From NCBI RefSeq assembly GCF_002742335.1, contig NZ_MDGR01000007.1, positions 3,166,501-3,230,500 of the forward strand: a stretch of DNA of 64,000 nucleotides, given 5' to 3'. Each line of letters begins with the position of its first letter. Positions within the stretch are counted from its first letter, which is position 1. A program made the translations under genes and the position numbers. Shown here in pieces: positions 47,981-57,000 of this stretch. The DNA comes from Reichenbachiella sp. 5M10. Lineage in GTDB: Bacteria; Bacteroidota; Bacteroidia; Cytophagales; Cyclobacteriaceae. A model generated the notes under the pieces. That model was not told the origin of the DNA. It saw only the letters and a list, made by a program, of their open reading frames with translations, and did no database searches.

Positions 47981-49852
47981 TTAATCCAATAAAAACTCTT
48001 GTTGCCACGCGTCCTTCACATCCCACTTCGGTTGATCGACTTTGCTAAACAAGCAATCCTCAATCACCAGATAATCCATCTCTGTACGCATGAAACACCG
48101 GTATGCGTCTTCGGCCGTACACACGATGGGTTCGCCACGGACATTGAAACTCGTATTGATGAGCATCGGACACCCCGTCTGCGCTTTGAACGCTGAAATG
48201 AGCTCCCAAAAAACAGGGTTGGTCGTAGCACTCACCGTCTGCACCCTCGCCGACATATCCACATGTGTGATGGCCTGCCACTGGGAACGCCTCTGATAGA
48301 GTTTGTTTCGCATGTTCATCGCAGCGTAGTGCGCAGGCAGCGGACAGCGCCATTCCTCTGCCACGGGGTATACCTTGAGCATGTAGGGAGAGCTCCGCTG
48401 CATGTCGAAATATTCTGAGGCATCCTCCTCCAATATCGCTGGTGCAAAAGGCCGAAAGCTCTCTCTGTATTTGATCTTCAGGTTGATACGCTTCTGCATC
48501 TCGGGGTTGCGTGGATCACCGAGGATGCTCCGGTTGCCCAATGCGCGAGGACCAAATTCCATCCGTCCTTGAAACCATCCGATCACCTGTCCCTCTGCCA
48601 GCAAAGCCGCCACTCGAGCGACCAAGTCACTCCGCTCTGTGAAAATCCGTGACACTACCCCCTGTTTTCGCATCCATGCGCCCCATGCCTTGGTATCAAC
48701 CTGTGGGCCGAGGTATGCGCCCCGCATCCCATCTCCTCCCGACGTAGATACAGGATATGCCCCGTCCAGATAGAGAAAGTGTGCCGCCAGTGCAGCTCCC
48801 AGTGCTCCTCCCGCATCTCCCGACGCAGGCTGGACATAGATCTCATCAAACACACCTGCGGCCTCCAGTTTCCCGTTTGCGACGCAGTTGAGCGCCACAC
48901 CACCCGAGAGACAGAGCCGCGTCATGCCTGTCAGGCGCTTGGCTTCCTGAGCCAGTCGTAGGACGATCTCTTCGGTGACAGCCTGTATGGCATAGGCCAA
49001 ATTGCAATGCCCCTGGGTCATCTCCTGCTCGGGGTGACGCAGCGCCATCCCAAACAGCGCCTCCCATTTCTTTTGCTTCACCATCCGAAGCCCGACCGCA
49101 TAGTCGAAATAGCTTTGGTTGAGATGTATCGATCCATCGACCCGGATATCGACCAGCGTCTCTTGGATCGCCGCGACGAACCGCCCCGTCTGTGGATCAT
49201 TCGGGTCACCATAGGGTGCCAACCCCATGAGCTTGTACTCTCCCGAGTTGACTTTGAAACCCAAAAAATATGTAAATGCCGAGTACAGCAAACCCACCGA
49301 ATGAGGAAAGTGCAGTTCCTTGAGTACGGACAGCTGCTTGCCTCGACCTAGACCAATCGACGCGGTAGTCCACTCTCCCACTCCATCAATCGTCAAGACG
49401 GCTGCTTGCTCAAAACCAGACGGGTAGTAACTGCTGGCGGCATGCGACAAGTGATGCTCGGTAAAGAGCAATTTCAATTGCTTGGGAGCATAGGCTTGAA
49501 CCTCCTTTAGTTCCTTTTTGATTTCTCGTTTGAGAAAAATCTTTTGTTTGATCCAGACCGGCATGGCTTTGAGGAAAGACCCCAAACCCCTCGGGACATG
49601 GGTATAGTAGGTTTCGAGTAGTCGCTCGAATTTCAACAACGGCTTGTCGTAAAACACCACAGCGGTCAGATCGTCCAGGGAGACGCCCGCCTCTGAGAGA
49701 CAATAGGCCACCGCGGATTTCGGAAACGCTGCGTCGTGCTTGATGCGTGAAAATCGCTCTTCCTGTGCCGCCGCTATAATCTCCCCATTGCGGAGAATCG
49801 CAGCGGCCGAATCATGGTAATAGCAAGATATGCCAAGTATGTAAGTATCCAT
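47981..49852 (-). CDS. NodU/CmcH/SxtI-family O-carbamoyltransferase
   Basis: 623-residue carbamoyltransferase that would move carbamoyl from carbamoyl phosphate to a hydroxyl group via carbamoyl-adenylate. N-terminal Kae1-like domain (ILGISCYYHDSAAAIL; metal ligands in LLFTEHHLSHAASSYYP, residues 129-144; IDGVGEW) and C-terminal carbam_trans_C domain (GWFQGRMEFGPRALGNRSILGDPR). Start set at 49852. First gene of the operon with SGNH/TPR, DUF5989 and SxtJ-type proteins. The acceptor (cell-surface sugar, lipid or secondary metabolite) is not visible; no NRPS/PKS genes nearby. Confidence 0.92.
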   Translation of the reverse strand: MDTYILGISCYYHDSAAAILRNGEIIAAAQEERFSRIKHDAAFPKSAVAYCLSEAGVSLDDLTAVVFYDKPLLKFERLLETYYTHVPRGLGSFLKAMPVWIKQKIFLKREIKKELKEVQAYAPKQLKLLFTEHHLSHAASSYYPSGFEQAAVLTIDGVGEWTTASIGLGRGKQLSVLKELHFPHSVGLLYSAFTYFLGFKVNSGEYKLMGLAPYGDPNDPQTGRFVAAIQETLVDIRVDGSIHLNQSYFDYAVGLRMVKQKKWEALFGMALRHPEQEMTQGHCNLAYAIQAVTEEIVLRLAQEAKRLTGMTRLCLSGGVALNCVANGKLEAAGVFDEIYVQPASGDAGGALGAALAAHFLYLDGAYPVSTSGGDGMRGAYLGPQVDTKAWGAWMRKQGVVSRIFTERSDLVARVAALLAEGQVIGWFQGRMEFGPRALGNRSILGDPRNPEMQKRINLKIKYRESFRPFAPAILEEDASEYFDMQRSSPYMLKVYPVAEEWRCPLPAHYAAMNMRNKLYQRRSQWQAITHVDMSARVQTVSATTNPVFWELISAFKAQTGCPMLINTSFNVRGEPIVCTAEDAYRCFMRTEMDYLVIEDCLFSKVDQPKWDVKDAWQQEFLLD

Positions 49853-50095
49853 CGTCGGGTCCCAAAGCAAGCTCCCTCCTACACTATTGGCGGATCATGC
49901 TTCGGTTCTTGTTTCGTCTTTCAAATCTCTTTTTCGCTCGCCCTCCATCTCTCAACCATAGCCCCAGAGGAGCTTCTGTATGCGACAGCAAGAGGAACTT
50001 CAAGTTAGCCCGAGAGACCAAACCAGAGGTGGAATAATCGGACACAAAGAGGGGAATTTGGGACGATGGCGGTTTTCAAGTTTCGCAAGGTTTAA

Positions 50096-50365
50096 ACCGT
50101 TGACTATTGGAGACATTCCAATCAAGGCAAACGCATTGAAACCGCCCTAAACTTCCCCAAAATCATCCTACTTAGTGACTTCAAAAGATTCAGACTTTGG
50201 AAAAGACAACTCTGCCAAAACGAGGTATTAATCACTTCCTCGCCAGGACAATATCTGCAGCAAACCAGTCTCGCAGTACACCCCAAAAGACCCAGTGCAC
50301 GACAGAAAGAAAACACCAACAACGGGTGGACAACCTTCTTTATTCTAGGTCTTAGCGGAGGCTAA
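50096..50365 (+). pseudogene. Possible decayed gene fragment
   Basis: 90 codons open without a start. The stretch FPKIILLSDFKRFRLWKRQL resembles the conserved SDFxRFRLYDL segment of some class II DNA methyltransferase/restriction proteins, but nothing else supports it and the match could be chance. Confidence 0.15.
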
Positions 50366-50468
50366 GAGCAGAGGGATTCCCAATAGTAAAACTGATGCGA
50401 TGCGCCGCTGCTTTAGCATCTTTTTCAATCTCAACAATGTACGTTTAGACGGATCTGAGGGCGATTTT

Positions 50469-50601
50469 TCAGACCACGTGTGATCGGAGCTTCAACCACA
50501 CGTCTTTGGAGGCTCAACCACGTGTGGTTGGCGTGTCAATCACACGTGGTTGGCGCGTCAAACACACGTGGTTCAAACCGCAAACACAGGTAGTCTAAAA
50601 C
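50469..50601. repeat. 22-bp tandem array with a palindrome in each unit
   Basis: Six consecutive units of 22-23 bases (starts 50469, 50492, 50514, 50536, 50558, 50580) of the form TCAA-CCACACGTGGTT-GGCGCG. Core is AACCAC-AC/GT-GTGGTT, present in either orientation; outer units decay (unit 2 has CGTCTTTGG, unit 6 CAGGTAGTC). Spacing of two helical turns puts all cores on one face of the DNA. Confidence 0.85.
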
Positions 50602-50991
50602 GGGCTCTTTTTAGCAGGTCATATTTGAGCTGAAAATGCAAGAATTTGGACAAGGCAGCAGGCTAATATTCGGTTGGTTATTTGGTGATTGAGAAAGAGA
50701 ACATGGCGGTATCGGTATTTCATTCATCTACCGTACGGGCAGGGATGTTGAGCGTACTCTCCTACTGTTATGGAGTTGCAATCTGCGGCTTGACCGTACT
50801 ACAATTAGCTATTAAATGTGGTGGAGAGATGACCATTAGATTTAGATCATCAACCGAATGAATCATACAACCCAACAGAGTTCACTTTACACTACCGTCC
50901 AATTCAGGTTATTTAGGATCACCGCAAACCAGCCTTTGTTTTCACCCGAATGATGCCATGGAATTTCCGAAGTGAAACCTTATTAGGGCAA

Positions 50992-51021
50992 AAAAAAGGG
51001 AGCACGATGTGCTCCCTTCCT
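50992..51021 (-). terminator. Terminator of the giant GH87 gene
   Basis: AAGGGAGCAC / GTGCTCCCTT with a 3-base loop; minus-strand reading ends in T7. About 20 bases after the stop at 51043. Confidence 0.85.
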
Positions 51022-51042
51022 GAATGTATGAAAACTAACTAT

Positions 51043-54000
51043 TTACTGAATACTCACTTTTCTAACCGCAGTAGATCCACCTGCTTCTACTTGTATCAAG
51101 TACAATCCTTTCACCCAATCGCGAGTGGAAATCTGTATGTCTTGATGATCGCTGTAGGTTTGGGTGAACACCACATGCCCGGACAAGTCCATCACTCGAA
51201 TGTTGGACTGCTCAAACGTAAGTCCTAGATCGATATGGAGGTTTCCGTTGGTGACGGGGTTGGGATAGACCTGCACCTGACCCACTGCCAAGGCTGTCTC
51301 CCTGTCCTCAAGGATACGCGCGCCACCTACGGGTTCTAGCACCCACTTGGCACTCGCCCATGCGGTGTAGATTGTACCGTGCTGTGCCGAACCTGTCAAG
51401 TTTTCTACATGAATGTAGTGGCTCGACTGCCAAGCGTTGCGGATGCGGCTCTCGCCGTTTCCTGCATCTTCGATCGCCCAGCGTGAGCTGTACCATCCTG
51501 ACGTTCTGGTCGTGGACTGTACACTGCCTGTCAGGTTCTCAATGTGCATGTACTCGCCTGTCGAGGCATTTTTGATCTCGACATTGCCTCCACCGACATC
51601 TTCGAGCTGCCACACATAGCTATCGCCTACGGGAGATGAGCCATAGTTGACGTTGGCTCCTCCGTCGTAGAGGTAGTCGTTGGACCACACGTTTTTGATG
51701 CGGTAGCCTGTGGCTGTACCGCCTCCACCTGTGACCGTCACTGCGCTCGTGGCAGTGAATCCACCGTCTGCTGTCGTGGCAGTGATCGTCGCAGTACCTG
51801 CTGAGATAGCTGTCACCAATCCGCCGTTGGTGACGCTCGCTACGGCGGCATCACTGGTCGTCCAAGTCACGCTCGTGTTGCTGGCATTGGCTGGAGACAC
51901 GCTGGCCGCCAACTGCTGTGTAGCTCCTGCCGTCAAGCTGATTGACGCTGGCGACACACTCACACCTGTCACATCCACAGTACCCGACCCAGCTGAGGTG
52001 ATGATCACCTTGTCTAGGTTGTGGTTTGGATTGTCCAAAGCGATGCGCATGATCTGCTGTCCTGCGCTCAAGGTCACATCGTTGGCATAGACGCTCGTCC
52101 AGGTTTGCCATGCGCCTGTGTTGGCACTGGTCACTGTTCCCGTCACGTCCGCTCCACCAAACTCTACATGGAACGTCCCCCCTGCATTGATAGATGCCAC
52201 GCGGAACTCGAAATCGTAGGTTCCAGCAGACTGTACATCGACGGTATATTCCAACCATTCGCCGGCACTCGTCCAACCGATGTTGTAACCACCGCCACTG
52301 GCGACTTCTACATCCACTCCTTCGCTCGTGCGGTATTGTCCGCCTTCGTTGGCTGCATTGGTATCGTGGTAGGCGATGCCTTCCCCGCCTAGGTCAAAGT
52401 TCTCTACCTCTACCGTACCCGGCAAGCTGATCGGCGAACCGCTGTATGGAGACTGAGTCGGTACGATGACCTCCTCTACCGTCACGGCTGTCGTGGCAGT
52501 AAACCCTCCATCAGTAGTCGTCACGGTGATCGTCGCAGTACCTGCACGCACACCGTACACCTGACCACTCACACTGACGGTAACTACAGCGGCATTGCTC
52601 GTGCTCCATGTCACGCTCTGGTCGTTGGCATTGGCAGGTGCTACGCTGGCAGTCAACTGCTGCGAGGCACCCTCATCGATCGTCACAGAGGTAGGAGACA
52701 CAGTCACTCCCGTCACGGCGACCACTACGGTGGAAACCGTCACTTGCGTCGCAGCGGTAAAGCCTCCGTCGTTGGTCGTCACAGTGATCACTGCACTCCC
52801 GTCGGCATGAGCCGTCACCACGCCGGTGTTGCTCACGGTAGCGATGGCTGCATCGCTGGTCGTCCAGGTCACGTTCTTGTCACTGGCTGCTGTCGGTGCT
52901 ACGGTCGCAGAAAGCTGCTGCGTCTCTCCTGCTTCCAAGGTCACAGTGGATGGGTTGACTGTCACCCCTGTGACTGCTGTCGTCCCTCCAAAGAGCACTT
53001 CAAAATCGCCATTGTTGTTGTAATACGCGACATCCTCGCCTGCGATGTTGGCAAACGAACCGCCGTTGAACTCCAACCAACCGTCGAAAGTATTGTTGCT
53101 GGAGAAGTTGGCGACATAGATACCGTGTCCTCCGTCTTCGCCTTCACCCGTTGTATAGTTCGGGCCGTTGTTGACATCCAGTGCCACACCTGTCCCGTCG
53201 ATGTTGACGTTGTTGAAGGTGATGTTGTCGATCACAAAGTTGTTTTGAGTCGCCATGTAGGAGTGAATGAATACCGCATCGTGCTGTGAGTCGATCACAT
53301 CGATGTTGGAGAAATTCACATATTGCAGACTATATCCTTGCCCTTGTGTCGGAGACGGTAATTCCAATTCGATCGCACCAAATCGGTAGGTCCAGATATT
53401 TTTGGTCGTCCCCGAACCGATCACAGTCACGTCATATATATCGATGGACTGTGACGCATCCGCTCCAAATGGGAAGGCAGGAAACTGGGTGTTTAATCGA
53501 ATACCTGGCCCGGCGAAACCATCCTTGATCAACAAGTGATGCGCCTCGTGGCTGTGTCCGCCAAAGAATCCCAATCCCGCTGCTCTCAAGTTGTTTTCCA
53601 CAGTGCTGTAGCGGAAAATATTGCCTTGACTCGCACTCGATGGTACAGACTCTAGGTAGTTGACCGACCAAGTCGCCATGGCATCATCGATACAGTTTCG
53701 GAAACTGGTGTGCTCGATCACCGTGTTGGAGGTTCCTTTGGCGAGGTTGACACCATCGGCGTACACGTTTCTGATACGGCAGTTGCTCACGACGAGTCCA
53801 TCGGTGATGTTCCATCCGCCGTTGTTCATCGAGCTGATCCAGAATCCCGTCTCAAAATGCTCCGCCCACACGTTGGTGATGGTAGAGTTGGACCCCAAGC
53901 TGCCGTTGATGGCTTTGTTGCCCGCGGTACGGGAGTTGGTGGCACTGTTCATGTACAGGTCGCTCAACTGGATGTTGTTCGCATCGAAAAGGAAGCCTGC

Positions 54001-57000
54001 GCCGTTTTGAGCTGTGGTAGAAAAATACAACTCCGTGTGCCACATCCCTGCGCCTTGGATGGCCAACCCGTCATTGGCGACAAAGAGATTTCCGCTAGGA
54101 GAGCCATTGCCTTGGCCGTTGATAAAGCGTCCTGCTGGAATGTAAATCCCCTGAATACTCGGATCGCCATTGGCAATATCCAACGCCTGTCTGAAGGCAT
54201 AGGCATCATTGGTCTCGTCATTTGGTGTCGCACCATAGTCCATGACGTTGAGGTACCCTGCCGGAGCGGGTATCGCTGCAGGTACTGTTTCCATCTCAAT
54301 GAAATCAACCCCATACGCTACGCCATCGTTGCTGTCCTTCTGCAGACGGATCACATCACCCGCATTGACCGCTTGGTCTAGGATGAAATGCAGTTCGTCA
54401 AATCGCATGCGTGCTTCGTAGTTGGGCCCTTGCGCCTGATTGGCAGGAACGCCCTGCGTCGATGGCGAGATGTCAAAATACTGCCACGCCCAATACGAGC
54501 TCAAAGCAATGTCACGCACTTTCGATCCGTTGACATAGAGTGCCAACGTACCGCTTGTGTTGTCAGGAATGGAATAGCGCAGTGTCAAACCGTCCCAAGA
54601 AGAACCAGTCATCGTCCACTCTACGTAGCTACCTGCCCCTGACAGGCTCACAAATTGTCTATCTGTCGCCTCAGAAGCCAACAGTGCCATGTCATAAGTC
54701 GGACCGTTGACCGCTGCTCCGCCACCTATATTTCCTGCTTCTGATTCGAAGCGTGTATAGGGTGCATCGTAGTATCCTCTATCCGCAGGGATCACAGGCT
54801 GTGCCGTGACGTTGATGCTGGCTGTTTCTGATGCAGAGATGCCGTTATCATCGGTCACGGTCAGTTCGAATATGTACAAGCCCTCGATCAAGTTGCTCAC
54901 GGACAAGATCGCCGTAGACGCGCCACTTAGGCTTGCCGTGTTCGGGCCACTCGTTTGCGCCCAAGCATAGGCGACAATCGTGCCGTCGGGATCGCTACTC
55001 GCTGATCCGTCCAGTGTCGCGCTGTTGCTCGGCAACACCACGGATTGGCTACCGCCTGGATTGGCTACTGGAGGCATTTCGCCTGGAGCGACGACCGTCA
55101 CTGCAGCTGTCGCAGTGTGTCCGCCATCGGCTGTCGTTGCTGTGATCGTCGCTGACCCAGAAGCGACCGCCGTGACTAGCCCACTGGCATCTACGGTAGC
55201 GATTGCTGCGTCACTTGTCGACCAAGCCACGTTTTGATTCGTCGCACCTGCTGGCGCGATCGTAGCGGTCAACTGCTGCGTATTGGGTATGGTCAGGTTG
55301 ACTGTCGTAGCAGAAAGCGTCACGCCAGTGGCTGGTTCGGGGTTGACGATGATCTCCAAGGTCTCAGTATCTGACCCTGCCGAGTTGGATGCAGAGATCG
55401 TCACACTGGTCGTACCTACGCCCGTCAATGTCCCGCTCAACTGCCCCGTGCTCGTATTGAGCGTGATGCCTGCTGGCAAATCTGTGGCACTGTAGGTATC
55501 AGGAAAGTGCGATGCAGTGATCTTGTAGTTGATGGCTTCTCCGTCTTTTCGCGTGATCGACAGTGGACTGGTGATGATCGGTGTAGTCGGTACGATCTCT
55601 GCACAAGTCGTCAAGTACACGGAACCAAATAGTGCAGGCTGTGCCCATCCCATCTCAGTCGTCGCAAAACTCGACATCTGCGCTTCGCGCGTCCCGCCAT
55701 TGTCATCGTCATCCACGGCGATATCGATCCCGATTTGCTGTCCTACATTTGGCGTGACGCCAATGGTAGACCAAGGGATCGCGGTTTTCAAGGTGTAGCC
55801 TCCTGCCGTCGCAAACATCGTGTGTGTCACACCGCTTGCATTCTGCACGGAGTTTCCGCCTAGGTGAACCGTCGCATCGTTCCATCGGTAGCCCAACTGA
55901 AAATCATTGATCCCGTCGTAGCTGTTGCCTTTGCTGTTGTTGCCATCGATGAATACGTTGACCACATCGTCGTTCCACCACTCTGATCCTGAGTCGTTGT
56001 TGAGATCACTGTCTTGCACTTCGACCAAGACATAAAGCGCCTGCTCGTCGTACATCGCTCTCCACTGTCCCGCATAGTCGCCCGGTAGCGAACCTACATT
56101 GGCATTGGCAATGGATGTGATCGGTACCTCGTTCCATGACGCTTCGATATTGGCATCATTGGCAGGTGCACTGGCAGTCAAGCCAATCACTGCTCCCGTA
56201 CATGGAGGGTTCTCGTTGTCCGAGATCGTGATCGTCGCGGCAGTTGTCCCGCCAAGTTGGTAGCCAGATCCTGCCTGTAGTGTCAAGGTCACCGTCTCGT
56301 TCCCCTCGAACTCCGAATCGTCGATCGCAGCGATCGATATCGTCTGTGCAGGGTTGGATGGAGACAAAGTCACCGTACCGCTGAGCGAAGGAGTCGCAGA
56401 GTAGTCGCTACCCGATGTAGCAGTACCCGACACGGTGTATCCTACGCTGATGTTTTGAGAAATGTCCGAGATCGAAATCGTGAACTCCCCTGCGTCACCA
56501 CTCTCTGCGGCATCCGCATCCGTTGCTTCGATGTTGACCGCTGCGGTGACGTTGACGGTCACTTGATCAGTGTGCCCTCCATCGTCAGTCGTCACGGTGA
56601 TTACTGTGCTCCCTGTGGCTAGCCCCATGATCGACTGGGTGTTGGCATCTACGGTCGCTACGGCTGGATTGGACGAACTCCAAGTCACGGCCTTGTTGGT
56701 AGCGTTGCTCGGAGAGATCGACGGCATGAGGTCTGCGCTCTGCCCGACGAGCAAATCCACGGGACCTTCTTCGAGATCCACGCCGTTGACAGAGATAGGT
56801 CCTTCCGTCACGAGGTTGAGGTTCAAGCCTTGGCTCGTCTTGTATACGGCTGGATCCAGCTCTACATTGGAGTAAGACAAATCGTAGAAGTCTACGGTCC
56901 CTCCTGTCGCATACGCGAAAATCGCAGCACCTTCGAGCGGCACAGCAAAACAAGACTGGGTTTGATCATCATGCCCTGTACCGTTTACATTGATGTTGTG

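Larger units (their letters stand above)
49853..50990. other. Long non-coding stretch (about 1.1 kb)
   Basis: Between the start of the carbamoyltransferase gene and the 3' end of the giant GH87 gene. It should contain the operon promoter on its left side. It holds a stop-free but start-less frame (50096-50365) and the 22-bp tandem array (50469-50601). No complete gene, transposase or RNA gene was recognised. Confidence 0.6.

Noticed and set aside
50469-50601. 22-bp array as a CRISPR
   Set aside because: Units are contiguous with no spacers, too short for a repeat-spacer unit, and no cas genes are nearby.
49853-51042. Insertion sequence or integrated element in the gene desert
   Set aside because: No transposase or integrase frame, no terminal inverted repeats and no target duplication could be found by eye.
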